The notes under the pieces: model-generated
Told to the model about the DNA's origin: nothing
Database searches by the model: none
Seen by the model: the letters and a program-made list of their open reading frames with translations, nothing else
DNA from: Gammaproteobacteria bacterium
Lineage (GTDB): Bacteria; Pseudomonadota; Gammaproteobacteria; Xanthomonadales; Marinicellaceae
Reading direction: 5' to 3'
NCBI GenBank assembly: GCA_024280395.1
Contig: JAJRQG010000055.1
Coordinates: forward strand, 1 to 62,972
DNA: 62,972 bases
Translations under genes and position numbers: made by a program
Shown: one piece after another, positions 33,721 through 43,146 of the stretch
Numbering within the stretch: the stretch's first letter is position 1
Layout of the letters: each line of letters begins with the position of its first letter

Positions 33721-36700
33721 TTGATTTGTCTTCGGTCTTGATCAGTTCAATGATGGGATTATCCCAACTGCCTGTTACTTTGTATATAATTTTACCCACA
33801 TCCTTTAATCCTTTGTGAAACATACCTTGTACGAAAAAACCAGCTGCTGCACCCACTGCACCACCCGCAATGGCACCAATGGTTGGCAAAACCCTACCCA
33901 CTCTTGGCGTAACATAAACCATTTGGTCATAGTCTTGTTTATCCAAACCAGTTTTCCCAGTAACGACTATTTCGGCACTAGATGAGTCAATCACAAATGC
34001 ATCTGTATAAGCTTCTCCTTTGGTGAGTACAAAGTCTCCTTTCATGGATTGAAATCTCAAGCCTTTGCCCAATACATCTCTAAAGTCCAATATCAATCGA
34101 CGAGGCAAATTGGTTAAACTAAACAATCCCAAAACTCGACCCATACCCGGTTTTGCATCAATAACTTCACCTTGACCTATTTCTATGCGCATCTTGCCGC
34201 TGATATTTTTAATTTCAAATTGACTGGGAAAATCTGACCATTTTGCCTGCATGTCAATGATGGTTTCTGCTTGTAAGATAGGCGCTTGAAAACCCATAGT
34301 CTTCAAAAATTCAGCAATATCTTTGGAAGTCATGATAATATTAAATTCGGATAATCCAGATTCTCCAATCGAGCGCGACCAAGTTCCATTGATAGTTAAA
34401 TTCATCAATTCAGAACGGGTAATGAATTTTTCGACTCTTATGCCTTCAGTTACAGGTCTAACTTCAATAATGGATTCACCAAGAGGAATACCGTCATAAA
34501 TAAAATCATCTATTCGAATATGTAGGGCTGGGTAATTGCTACTAACGGGATCTGTTTGTTCAATTTCTATGACTTTTTCTTTTTTTATGGCTTTCCAATG
34601 CAACTTACCCAACTGAACGATAATGCCTCGGCTGTCTAATTCATTGGGAACAGTTATTTTCCCAGCTATGTCTTCGGCTTTAACATTAAAAATCAAACCC
34701 TCTTTGCCTGCTTGGATATCAACATTTACATCGGTCAATTCACGCCCCATGAAAATAAGTTTATTGATCTGAACTGACATTTTCTTAAAGGGCATTTCTT
34801 TTCTATTTTCATTGTTTTCATTTTTAGCCAACAAAGCTATCCATTTGTCCACATCTACCACGTCCAAATTGCCGCCAAAATTATTGGAATCACTTTCCTC
34901 TGGTTGACCAAAGATGACTTTATTGAGCGTAACCTCTCCTGATTCAGGATTTTGCACAAAATTGGTACGCAATGAGTCTTTGTATGTTAAATCCCAACCA
35001 CTATCAATACATGGCAATATACAAGTAACTGAAAATGCCGCTTTTTCAGCCGGTGATTTTGCAAAAGGATCGGGCATTTCCAATGCAACTCCCTGTAACT
35101 CTGATTGGGCTGTAAATCCTATTTGACTATCAGATGTGTTGCTGATTGAGAAAAGCCAAGGCGCATTGCCTTTAGCTGGCAATGAAAAGCCCAATGCAGA
35201 TTCAAAGTCAAGGACATTGTAATCCCCTTGCAACTGTACATTTAGCTCAACAGAATGATTGGGTTGATTAATAATGTCACCTGTAACAGAAACGTTTTGA
35301 TCCAAAAACTTTCCTTTTAAATCTTTTAGGTACAATGAAGGACCTGAAAAAGCCAAATAGCCATTTAAATTTGTTAGTCCAAATTTCCCTATTTTAAAAT
35401 CAGTATGGTTAAAGTTAATTGTACCCCTGAGCAATACTTTAACTCCTGGTTTATTTAATGGTATTTTCAAGTGAACATCAACCCTTTGCAATCCTGTTAA
35501 AGTAATGTCTTGTTTTAAAACTTCTAAGCCTTTTTTCATCGGAGATTGATTCAATATGTCAATCAAAAAATTGTCTTTGCCTTGTGCTCTGATGTCCACA
35601 GTAAGAAGTGGTTTCTTTAAATTATCTATCCGAGCAACAACTAATTTCACCTTTCCATCCAGTACTTTTCCTCGGTGCGATTCAACAATCAACTGATGAT
35701 TGATGGTGTCAACTACGGCTTCAAACTGACTAACCTTGGGCCAGTCTTTATGATAGTTAACGGTAGCTAACTTTAGGTTGGATTTGGTCCAGAATACACC
35801 TTGATGATCGATAAATGGATAATCTTTGGGTTGCCCATGATAAAGAATCATGCCTTTATCAACAGTCCCAGACACCAATGCTTGATCCAAAAAGTTCAAT
35901 ACTTTGGGCTTCCATTTAAATGAAGGCCAATACTTATATAACTGATTGACTTGTGCATCGTATACCGCAAATCCCAGGTCCAAATTTAACTGCTCATCAT
36001 ATACAACGCGAGCAGCACCATCGATGATAAAATCCTTACAATCACACCACAACGAATTTACCTTAAAATCGATATTATCATCTAACATAGATGTTTGAGC
36101 AGTCAGTAATAATTTACTCCATTCAACCTGCCCTCGAATATAATTTGGCAAATCAGCTGATCCATTATCAGAGTCTATCATCAGTCTGATTTGATCATCA
36201 TGAAGGCTAACAACACCTGACAATTGAGTAAAAATACCAAATTTGGCTTTTAAAGCTAACTCGTGAAACTCAACATCGGCATCAACTATTCTTCGCAAGT
36301 TGATATCATATTTAAGATTTACATTGGTAATCTTCCCGTTCAAATCTAATGCCTCAAAACCATCATTTGAAATACCGATTGTCTGAGTTATGGCTTTTAA
36401 CAGGGGCACATCCAACACATCGGCCTTCAAGTATATAAAAGACTCATCGCGGTTGAATTGAATCTGTATTTTATCTTGAGAAATCGATTCGGTCTTAATG
36501 TCATTGATGATTAATTCTGCTTGCCATTGATTTTTATTACCCCTGTAAACCAACTCGGCTTTACCTGACAAATCTATGTCTTTGGACATAATATTGAACA
36601 GTTTATCATGCAAATCGGCTTTGGCACTTAATTTGACAATGTTGCCTTTCTCAGTTGATAACCACATTTGTGCATCTACTAATACGTTGGGCAAGTAGGA

Positions 36701-37423
36701 TTTATTGGTTAACTGAGCCAGTTCTTTTAATGATAGGTTGTCTACTTCGGCATACCATTGTGCTTGTTGCATAAAATCATAGGATTTATCCGTAACTGAT
36801 TTAATAACAATGCTGTCAGCCAACTGTTTGGACACCAACTCAATGGCAAATGCCCTTTTACCAGAAGTCTGCTGAACTGTTATTTTTGAATTAATTTTGT
36901 GCTGTTTATTATTTACCGAATCCTTTAAGTTCAAGGTAAGGTTATTGATAGAGAGTGTGCCTGTTGCCAACAACTTTTCTAGCTTTTTTGAAAAACTATC
37001 TTGGTTCTTAATGTCACTTTTTACAACAATTTGACCAGAAGATTGTCGTTCAAAATCAACGGCGATGTCATTGATACCTATGGTGATGCCTGTGGAACCT
37101 TTAGGTATCAGATATTTTATAAGATTAACATTCAAAGTGACTTGTTGAACCAGGACTTCATCCTTGTCCTTGATATTCAAACCTGAGATAACAAACTTCG
37201 GGCCAAAACCTTGCCATTTCCCAGAGATACTTTTAATTTCAACCGGTTTTTCCCATTGCCGGCTTAAGATATCTACTACATATTGTTTGTACAACTCTTC
37301 ATTCGGTAATACCAAAGAAATAAGCCCGACAACAATTCCAGCTACAACAATAATAAAAGCCAGTAACCCTCGAATGTGAATCCAGAGTCTAAATAAGAAA
37401 GAATGTTTTGCAGTTTTTGTCAT
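33710..37423 (-). CDS. yhdP: YhdP-like giant AsmA-family envelope protein
   Basis: 1237 residues. One N-terminal membrane anchor (about 14-38) is followed by a very long beta-rich periplasmic region of the AsmA/TAM type, ending with the conserved GRVLGLFSLTNLPRRLILDFRDVLGKGLRFQSMKGDF and GAIAGGAVGAAAGFFVQ. This is the YhdP (TIGR02099-type) protein, implicated in phospholipid transport to the outer membrane. The order maf-rng-yhdP is the same as in E. coli. The rng stop is 13 bases upstream. Confidence 0.93.
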   Translation of the reverse strand: MTKTAKHSFLFRLWIHIRGLLAFIIVVAGIVVGLISLVLPNEELYKQYVVDILSRQWEKPVEIKSISGKWQGFGPKFVISGLNIKDKDEVLVQQVTLNVNLIKYLIPKGSTGITIGINDIAVDFERQSSGQIVVKSDIKNQDSFSKKLEKLLATGTLSINNLTLNLKDSVNNKQHKINSKITVQQTSGKRAFAIELVSKQLADSIVIKSVTDKSYDFMQQAQWYAEVDNLSLKELAQLTNKSYLPNVLVDAQMWLSTEKGNIVKLSAKADLHDKLFNIMSKDIDLSGKAELVYRGNKNQWQAELIINDIKTESISQDKIQIQFNRDESFIYLKADVLDVPLLKAITQTIGISNDGFEALDLNGKITNVNLKYDINLRRIVDADVEFHELALKAKFGIFTQLSGVVSLHDDQIRLMIDSDNGSADLPNYIRGQVEWSKLLLTAQTSMLDDNIDFKVNSLWCDCKDFIIDGAARVVYDEQLNLDLGFAVYDAQVNQLYKYWPSFKWKPKVLNFLDQALVSGTVDKGMILYHGQPKDYPFIDHQGVFWTKSNLKLATVNYHKDWPKVSQFEAVVDTINHQLIVESHRGKVLDGKVKLVVARIDNLKKPLLTVDIRAQGKDNFLIDILNQSPMKKGLEVLKQDITLTGLQRVDVHLKIPLNKPGVKVLLRGTINFNHTDFKIGKFGLTNLNGYLAFSGPSLYLKDLKGKFLDQNVSVTGDIINQPNHSVELNVQLQGDYNVLDFESALGFSLPAKGNAPWLFSISNTSDSQIGFTAQSELQGVALEMPDPFAKSPAEKAAFSVTCILPCIDSGWDLTYKDSLRTNFVQNPESGEVTLNKVIFGQPEESDSNNFGGNLDVVDVDKWIALLAKNENNENRKEMPFKKMSVQINKLIFMGRELTDVNVDIQAGKEGLIFNVKAEDIAGKITVPNELDSRGIIVQLGKLHWKAIKKEKVIEIEQTDPVSSNYPALHIRIDDFIYDGIPLGESIIEVRPVTEGIRVEKFITRSELMNLTINGTWSRSIGESGLSEFNIIMTSKDIAEFLKTMGFQAPILQAETIIDMQAKWSDFPSQFEIKNISGKMRIEIGQGEVIDAKPGMGRVLGLFSLTNLPRRLILDFRDVLGKGLRFQSMKGDFVLTKGEAYTDAFVIDSSSAEIVVTGKTGLDKQDYDQMVYVTPRVGRVLPTIGAIAGGAVGAAAGFFVQGMFHKGLKDVGKIIYKVTGSWDNPIIELIKTEDKSNEK

Positions 37424-37436
37424 GATTAATAAATAC

Positions 37437-38939
37437 TTACATCAAGACCACATCAAACTGTTCTTGTGAATAGGAATTTTCTGGTTGCATACTGATTCTT
37501 TTTCCCAATTCCTCTTCTAGTTCAGCCAATGACTCTGTTTGTTCTTCATAAATATAGTCTACTAAAGAAGTTGAGGCAATCACACGTATTTGTCCCGTTT
37601 GAAACTGCCTTACCGTACGAATTATCTCCCGAAACAATTCATAACAAACTGATTCAACTGTTTTAACCAAGCCTGAACCTGAACAATTTTGACATTTTTC
37701 GGTTAACATTTGTTGTAAATTTTCGGTGGTTCTTTTTCTGGTAATTTCAATCAAACCCAATTGAGTAATTCCATGAATAAAGGTTCTTGTAGGATCTTGA
37801 TCCAAGTATTCCTTTAACGTAGTTTGCACCTGTTGTTTGTGTTCTTCTTCATCCATATCAATAAAATCAGCAATGATAATACCACCTAAGTTTCTTAAAC
37901 GAACTTGTCGAGCAATCATTTGAGCAGCTTCCAAATTGGTGCGAAATACAGTTTCTTCTTGATTTTTATACCCGACAAATTTACCTGTATTCACGTCGAT
38001 AGTAGTCATCGCTTCATTTTGATCAATAACCAAGTTTCCGCCTGATTTCAACGCCACAAACTGATTCAAAGCTCGATCTATTTCATCATCGATATTATGA
38101 AAATCAAAAATGGGTCTAACACCCTTGTAGTGTACTAATTCCCCTTTCCATTCAGGAACAAACTCCTTTAAAAATTTCTTGAGCTTAATAAAAACCGTAA
38201 AGGAATCAGTTCTGACCGAACGAACATCAGAAGAAACAAAGTCCCGAATAGTCTTAGTCGGCAAATCAAATTCATGGTAAACCAACTGTTTAAACTTGCC
38301 TTGTTGAATTCTTTTGTCTACTTTTGCCCACAGTTTTTGCAAAAAAGCATAGTCTCTATTCAAATCCTCTTCTGTACAACCTTCGGCGTTGGTTCTGGCA
38401 ATTAAACCATGTGAATTTTGCTGAGTTTTTAAGCCATCAAGAATATTCTCCAAACGCTGTCTTTCTTGTTCATCTATAATTCGAATGGACAAAGTATTGA
38501 CAGTAGGTTCATTGGGCAGCAAAACCAAAAATCGACTGGGAATGCTCAATTTACAAGTAACTCTTGCTCCTTTCGAACCTATGGTATCTTTGTATACCTG
38601 AACAACGATTTTTTGTCCTTCATGAATGATTTTTGATATGGGCAAGTTATTATTGTGGATTGCTTGTTGGTCTTCTTCGTCAGTTTTCCCTTCCAATCTA
38701 AAGATTTTTTTTTGCGAACACACATCAGAAACATGCATAAAAGCTGACCGTTGTAGTCCAATATCGACAAAAGCTGATTGTAACCCAGGAATAATTTTCT
38801 CAACCCTACCGATATAAATATTGCCAACAATAGAACTCTTTTGATTACGCTCCAGTAACACTTCCTGCAATATGCCATTTTCAACCATGGCAACGCGGGT
38901 TTCGTTGGGAGTAGTGTTGATTAATATTTCTTCACTCAT
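37437..38939 (-). CDS. rng: Ribonuclease G
   Basis: 500 residues. N-terminal S1-like RNA-binding region (IYIGRVEKIIPGLQSAFVDIGLQRSAFMH), catalytic RNase E/G core with the metal-binding MTTIDVNTGKF...GGIIIADFIDMD, and the zinc-link cysteines in CQNCSGSGLV. RNase G is a 5'-monophosphate-dependent endoribonuclease that matures 16S rRNA and turns over some mRNAs. It has no long C-terminal scaffold, which separates it from RNase E. The start overlaps the maf stop by 4 bases. Confidence 0.96.
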   Translation of the reverse strand: MSEEILINTTPNETRVAMVENGILQEVLLERNQKSSIVGNIYIGRVEKIIPGLQSAFVDIGLQRSAFMHVSDVCSQKKIFRLEGKTDEEDQQAIHNNNLPISKIIHEGQKIVVQVYKDTIGSKGARVTCKLSIPSRFLVLLPNEPTVNTLSIRIIDEQERQRLENILDGLKTQQNSHGLIARTNAEGCTEEDLNRDYAFLQKLWAKVDKRIQQGKFKQLVYHEFDLPTKTIRDFVSSDVRSVRTDSFTVFIKLKKFLKEFVPEWKGELVHYKGVRPIFDFHNIDDEIDRALNQFVALKSGGNLVIDQNEAMTTIDVNTGKFVGYKNQEETVFRTNLEAAQMIARQVRLRNLGGIIIADFIDMDEEEHKQQVQTTLKEYLDQDPTRTFIHGITQLGLIEITRKRTTENLQQMLTEKCQNCSGSGLVKTVESVCYELFREIIRTVRQFQTGQIRVIASTSLVDYIYEEQTESLAELEEELGKRISMQPENSYSQEQFDVVLM

Positions 38940-39502
38940 GTAAATTCACGTATTAATTCAGTAGTTTCATACAGAGGTAAGCCCATAATTCCTGAATGGC
39001 TCCCAGAAATATGTTTTATCCACCTTGAAGCATACCCTTGTATGCCATAGCTTCCTGCTTTATCCAGAGGTTCTTTAGACGCTACATATTTCAACAGTTC
39101 ATCATCTGGTATTGTACCAAATATTACTTGGCTTATTGAAGTGACAATTTCCTGTTTGTTAACGTTAACCATAGCAACCGCTGTTATCACTTGGTGTTCA
39201 TTATTTGCCAATGAACGTAACATAGTTTTGGCATCTTCTTCATCCTTAGGTTTGCCCAATATTTGGTTGTCCAAAACAACAATGGTATCAGAACCCAATA
39301 CTGACAGGGTTTTATCAGATTGCTCCCAACCTTCTTGGGCTTTTTCTAAAGCCAGACGCATACAATAATCAAGCGACAACTCACTATTAAAAACACTTTC
39401 ATCAATATCAACCGGTTTACAAATGGGTTGAATACCAATTTGTTGCAGCAACAATTTTCGTCTGGGTGATTGTGATGCCAAAATGATGTGTGCATGGCCC
39501 AT
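38936..39502 (-). CDS. Maf-family nucleoside triphosphate pyrophosphatase
   Basis: 188 residues with the Maf signature ILASQSPRRKLLLQQIG, VLGSDTIVVLD and the lysines and glutamates of GKPKDEEDAKTML, plus DKAGSYGIQGYASRWI. YhdE-type Maf proteins hydrolyse dTTP/UTP and modified nucleotides; the related YceF class prefers m7GTP. Placement upstream of rng supports the YhdE class. It ends inside the rng start (4-base overlap) and begins 3 bases after rlmH. Confidence 0.92.
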   Translation of the reverse strand: MGHAHIILASQSPRRKLLLQQIGIQPICKPVDIDESVFNSELSLDYCMRLALEKAQEGWEQSDKTLSVLGSDTIVVLDNQILGKPKDEEDAKTMLRSLANNEHQVITAVAMVNVNKQEIVTSISQVIFGTIPDDELLKYVASKEPLDKAGSYGIQGYASRWIKHISGSHSGIMGLPLYETTELIREFT

Positions 39503-39505
39503 TAT

Positions 39506-39976
39506 TTATTCACGGTGATATGGATGATTGACCATTATACTATAGGCTCGATAAATTTGCTCCATGACAATAACTCGTACCAGCGGATGCGGGAAGGTCA
39601 ACAAACTCAATGACCATTTGGCAAAAGCCTTCTGTTTTACTTCATCTGACACACCGTCTGCACCACCGATGACTATTGCGATGTCAAACCCATCCATCTG
39701 CCAGCTTTTTATAGATTTTGCAAGAAACTTGGTTGAAATAGCTTTGCCAAATTCATCCAGTAAAATTAATTTTTCTTGGGGTTTTAAAGCAGAAAGAATG
39801 TGTGCTCCTTCTACCTGCATAGCTTTGATTGGGTTGGTTGTTTTTGAGCGGTGCACAGGAGAAATTTCAACCAATTCTAATTGTTGGTTTTTTACCAAGC
39901 GATTATTGTAATCATTAAAGGTTTGTTGCACCCATTGGGGCATTTTTTGCCCTACTGCCAAAAGCCGAATTTTCAT
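39506..39976 (-). CDS. rlmH: RlmH, 23S rRNA pseudouridine-1915 N3-methyltransferase
   Basis: 156 residues from the ATG at 39976 (MKIRLLAVGQKMPQWV), the usual length; the longer frame from 40000 adds residues read from inside rsfS. SPOUT-fold features are present: LLDEFGKAISTKFLAKSI, FVIGGADG-like VIGGADGVSD, and the C-terminal FPHPLVRVIVMEQIYRAYSIMVNHPYHRE. The ATG overlaps the rsfS stop (ATGA), the universal rsfS-rlmH pairing. Confidence 0.96.
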   Translation of the reverse strand: MKIRLLAVGQKMPQWVQQTFNDYNNRLVKNQQLELVEISPVHRSKTTNPIKAMQVEGAHILSALKPQEKLILLDEFGKAISTKFLAKSIKSWQMDGFDIAIVIGGADGVSDEVKQKAFAKWSLSLLTFPHPLVRVIVMEQIYRAYSIMVNHPYHRE

Positions 39977-40347
39977 TCTGTCTGTGCAGAAATATCCCAA
40001 AGCCCTTCAATGTTGTAATGCTCTCTTGCTGCAGGTGACATGATGTGCAAAACCACATCTGCAAAGTCAACAACAACCCACTCGGAATGCCCCAGTCCTT
40101 CAACGCCAATTTTTTCAAACCCTTTTTCTTGTGCTGCTTTCATGGCTGTTTCTGCGATAGTTTGGATGTGTCTGTTGGATGTACCTGAAACGATAATCAT
40201 AAAATCTGTAACTTGGGTTAAATGAGCCACATTGATAACAGTCGTATCGTTGCCTTTCGCATCATCGATTGCTGATACGATAATGTCCTTAATTGTAGTT
40301 GAAGTTTGTATTTGATCGTTGGAAACTTGTTTCTTTGTATCTTGCAA
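39973..40347 (-). CDS. rsfS: RsfS, ribosomal silencing factor
   Basis: About 124 residues with the Iojap/RsfS pattern: SAIDDAKGNDTTVINVAHLTQVTDFMIIVSGTSNRHIQTIAE, GLGHSEWVVVDFADVVLHIM and REHYNIEGLW. RsfS binds L14 and blocks subunit joining under starvation. No ATG lies at a sensible place: the open frame reaches 40542 and its extra 65 residues are unlike the family. I propose a TTG at 40347 (LQDTKKQVSND) with AAAGAGAA just upstream. The longer frame also runs into the RBS region of the divergent diguanylate cyclase gene. Confidence 0.85.
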   Translation of the reverse strand: MQDTKKQVSNDQIQTSTTIKDIIVSAIDDAKGNDTTVINVAHLTQVTDFMIIVSGTSNRHIQTIAETAMKAAQEKGFEKIGVEGLGHSEWVVVDFADVVLHIMSPAAREHYNIEGLWDISAQTE

Positions 40348-40523
40348 AATGTTCTCTTTGTCTTGTAAATAAGTGCAGATTTTAACACTTAACCCTATTG
40401 TGTTTTCATTTTGAATTAAAAAATAGCCATTATTGTGATAAATATCAACAATATTGTTGTTTATCGGTAAGTTTGAGCCACAAATTGTAAGTACAGAGGA
40501 TAGATAAAACAACCTATAAATGT

Positions 40524-40548
40524 TATAATAATAAGTAAGCAATAGGAG
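40524..40548 (+). promoter_or_regulatory. Probable -10 box and RBS for the diguanylate cyclase gene
   Basis: TATAAT at 40524-40529 is a perfect -10 hexamer; the -35 region (around 40501, TAGATA) is weak. AGGAG at about 40543-40547 lies 7 bases before the ATG at 40555 and is a strong ribosome binding site. Confidence 0.5.
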
Positions 40549-40554
40549 AAAGAG

Positions 40555-41694
40555 ATGAGAAAAAACAGAAAAAAATTGTACTCGGATTTCTTACAAAATT
40601 ATAACGATGAAAATTTACAAGCTGCAAAAAAATCAGCAGTTTTTGCAACAGCTTTTTATTTGTTATTTTCCCTTCTTGATGCCTATTTGGCTTATCCCAA
40701 TTACACTCAAATAGTATATACCCGTGTGTTATTCACCAGTGTGTTATCACTCATCATTAGCTTGGTGTACTTTGAAAGTTTCAAAAAATATTGGCAGGCT
40801 ATCTATTGCATCTTTGTTATTCTTGCAGGGCTAGGAGTTATTATTATGTCAACTTATTTAAAGTGCCCAATAAAAACCCTCTACGCCCAAGGTTTATTGC
40901 TGGTTATTTTCTATGGTTACACAATGAATCGCTTATTGCTAATTCCTGCCACTATTGCAGGGATTACAATCAGCCTCTTTTTTACCATTGTGTTGTTTAA
41001 TACGCCAGAAATTACTCCTTCGGCAATCATTACAAGTTTATTTTTCCAAGCGGCTGCCAATATGTTTGGGATATTTAATCTGAGTTACCATCAACGAATT
41101 TTATTCAAAGAGTATTCTTTAAAAATCAAAGATACTCAAAGAGCAAGAAATTTGATTTCACTGAATAAAAAACTTAAAAACCTTGCGTCAACTGATGGCC
41201 TAACCAATATAGCCAATCGACGTGTATTCGATGAAACATTGGACAGTGAAATAGAAAACAGCATACGATGCAAAGCTCCTTTGTCATTAATTATGCTGGA
41301 TATTGATTATTTTAAATTGTATAACGACTACTATGGGCATGTGCAAGGTGATGATTGTTTAAAGAAAATCGCTAAGTTACTACAAGCTCATACAAAAGGC
41401 ACAGAGGGCTTGGCTGCTAGATTTGGCGGAGAAGAGTTTACTATTTTATTGCCCAATTATGGCCAACAAAAGTGCATCATTTTTGTTGATGAAATCATCA
41501 AAGGCTTAACATCCTTACAGATGGAAAACCACGATTCAAACTTGTCTAAATATGTCACTGCCAGCTATGGGGTGGTGACTGCATGTGAAAATTATCACAA
41601 TCTCTCTGCAAAATCCTTGGTGACTTCTGCAGATTCATGTTTATACGAAGCCAAAGAAAATGGCAGGAATCAATTTGTTACCGCTAAAATTTGA
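40555..41694 (+). CDS. Membrane diguanylate cyclase (GGDEF)
   Basis: 379 residues. Six hydrophobic helices (about 25-180), a short coil, then a GGDEF domain (about 205-375) with the metal-binding DIDYFKLYNDYYGH and an intact GGEEF signature in AARFGGEEF. It should make c-di-GMP. No RxxD I-site is found nine residues upstream of the signature (KGTE instead), so product inhibition at that site is unlikely. The membrane part belongs to no sensor class I can name. Convergent with, and directly touching, the AMP nucleosidase gene. Confidence 0.92.
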   Translation: MRKNRKKLYSDFLQNYNDENLQAAKKSAVFATAFYLLFSLLDAYLAYPNYTQIVYTRVLFTSVLSLIISLVYFESFKKYWQAIYCIFVILAGLGVIIMSTYLKCPIKTLYAQGLLLVIFYGYTMNRLLLIPATIAGITISLFFTIVLFNTPEITPSAIITSLFFQAAANMFGIFNLSYHQRILFKEYSLKIKDTQRARNLISLNKKLKNLASTDGLTNIANRRVFDETLDSEIENSIRCKAPLSLIMLDIDYFKLYNDYYGHVQGDDCLKKIAKLLQAHTKGTEGLAARFGGEEFTILLPNYGQQKCIIFVDEIIKGLTSLQMENHDSNLSKYVTASYGVVTACENYHNLSAKSLVTSADSCLYEAKENGRNQFVTAKI

Positions 41695-42477
41695 TTATTC
41701 CCAGCCTTCAAATCTTAAGTGACGCATTGAAGAACCATCATTTCGAATTTCCTTGAGTGCGTCGATTCCAATTTTTATATGGTCTTCGACATAATTTGCA
41801 GAAACACTGCTGTCACTTTTCTCGGTTTTTACGCCTTCTGGAATCATCGGTTGATCAGTAACCAACAATAATGCACCTGCTGGAATCTCATTGGCAAAAG
41901 CTGTAGAGAAGATAGTCGCTGTTTCCATATCTATTGCCATGGCTCGACATACTCTTAAATAATCTTTGAATTCCTCATCGTGTTCCCAAACACGGCGATT
42001 GGTGGTAAATACTGTACCAGTCCAGTAGTCCTTGTCATAAGAAGCAATAACTGAAGATACCGCTCTTTGTAATTTAAATGCTGGCAAAGCAGGTACTTCT
42101 GGAGGCATATAGTCATTAGAAGTTCCTTCTCCACGAATGCCCGCTATAGGCAAGATTAAGTCGCCCAGGTTATTTTTTCTTTTAAGTCCACCACATTTAC
42201 CTAAGAACAAAACAGCTTTGGGTTTTATGGCACTCAACAAGTCCATAACTGTAGCTGCATTGGCTGAACCCATACCGAAATTAATGATGGTCACGCCATC
42301 GTGTGTGGCACTGCTCATGGGTCTTTTTTCGCCTTGAATTTCTGCGCCTGTTTGTTGGCAGAATCTATAGACATAATCTGAAAAGTTGGTTAAAAGGATA
42401 TATTCTCCAAAATCCTCTAATTCTACGCCCGTGTAACGCGGCAACCAATTCGAAACAATTTCTTTTTTTGTTATCAT
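41695..42477 (-). CDS. amn: AMP nucleosidase, short form
   Basis: 260 residues of the nucleoside-phosphorylase fold, with LPRYTGVELEDFGEYILLTNFSDYV at the start, INFGMGSANAATVMDLLSAI, LFLGKCGGLK and the purine-site MAIDMETATIF, then LLVTDQPM. AMP nucleosidase cleaves AMP to adenine and ribose-5-phosphate. The E. coli Amn is about 484 residues because of an extra N-terminal regulatory domain; this catalytic-only form resembles versions I associate with Bacteroidetes, suggesting transfer (inference). Uridine or other nucleoside phosphorylase is a less likely alternative. Confidence 0.85.
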   Translation of the reverse strand: MITKKEIVSNWLPRYTGVELEDFGEYILLTNFSDYVYRFCQQTGAEIQGEKRPMSSATHDGVTIINFGMGSANAATVMDLLSAIKPKAVLFLGKCGGLKRKNNLGDLILPIAGIRGEGTSNDYMPPEVPALPAFKLQRAVSSVIASYDKDYWTGTVFTTNRRVWEHDEEFKDYLRVCRAMAIDMETATIFSTAFANEIPAGALLLVTDQPMIPEGVKTEKSDSSVSANYVEDHIKIGIDALKEIRNDGSSMRHLRFEGWE

Positions 42478-42574
42478 TTTTATTATCCTGTTTGAAATTG
42501 GGAGCGTATATTAACTGTTTTTGTTAAAATTATCAATCATAGAATTATAATTATCAGTTTACTATCTTTATATC

Positions 42575-42936
42575 ACCCAAATCCCGATATAGAAACGAGC
42601 TTAAGATTGCAAGTAATTATGCATATCATCCTTGATACTTACCCACTTCCATGTGAGCCAACATGAAAATATTTTCCAGAAGTATTTTTGATGTGCATAA
42701 GGAATTCACGAAAACCGTACACAACTCATTGGTAATAAGACTTTTTGAGAATTTATTAGCCTGAATATTTCAGGCAAGAATGGAATTTATGGAAAACTGT
42801 ACCCGTAACAATGCTGGCCTAAATTATCTAAATATATGATAAAAACACCTGATTTTGTACCGGTTGTATGAAATATTCAGGTTAGATATATTAAGAACTT
42901 GTGCTAACATCTTGTTTTCTATACTGGGATTTGGGT
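42575..42936. mobile_element. MITE-like non-coding element with 21-bp terminal inverted repeats
   Basis: The ends 42575-42595 and 42916-42936 are inverted copies matching at 19 of 21 positions (core CCCAAATCCC near the left end, GGGATTTGGG near the right). Partial similarity continues inward about 20 bases. Inside is a 7-bp hairpin, GCCTGAA-TAT-TTCAGGC. No transposase frame exists. Size (362 bp), AT content and terminal repeats fit a miniature inverted-repeat element; no clear target duplication was found. Confidence 0.5.
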
Positions 42937-43073
42937 ATTATCAAATATTTACATTCGTTAATACCGAGTGACAAATAATATTCTAATCACTGTAATCAAC
43001 ATTCTAAAAAATAGTGTCAAATAACAGAAAAACATGAACTTCCTCACAAAAAAACAATGAATTTGTTATAAAT

Positions 43074-43088
43074 TTGACAATTTGTCAA
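43074..43088. promoter_or_regulatory. Palindrome TTGACA-ATT-TGTCAA upstream of the basic secreted protein gene
   Basis: A perfect 6-bp dyad with a 3-base spacer, located about 60 bases before the ATG at 43147. Its left arm is a consensus -35 hexamer, so the dyad may be an operator overlapping a promoter. A matching -10 is uncertain (TTATAC near 43111). Confidence 0.35.
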
Positions 43089-43146
43089 CCCAATTCACCT
43101 CAAACGTTATACAGTTATAAAAAAACCAATGATAGAGGAAGAATTA

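Larger units (their letters stand above)
42478..43146. other. Long intergenic region without a supported gene
   Basis: 669 bases, AT-rich. It holds the inverted-repeat element at 42575-42936 (separate entry) and a palindromic site near 43074-43088. A broken plus-strand frame (near 42664-42840, interrupted by TGA) has no recognisable product, so I do not call it a gene. Confidence 0.6.

Noticed and set aside
42664-42840. Short plus-strand frame MKIFSRSIFDV... inside the inverted-repeat element as a possible transposase remnant
   Set aside because: It is interrupted by a TGA after about 33 codons and resembles no transposase I know; the element looks non-coding.
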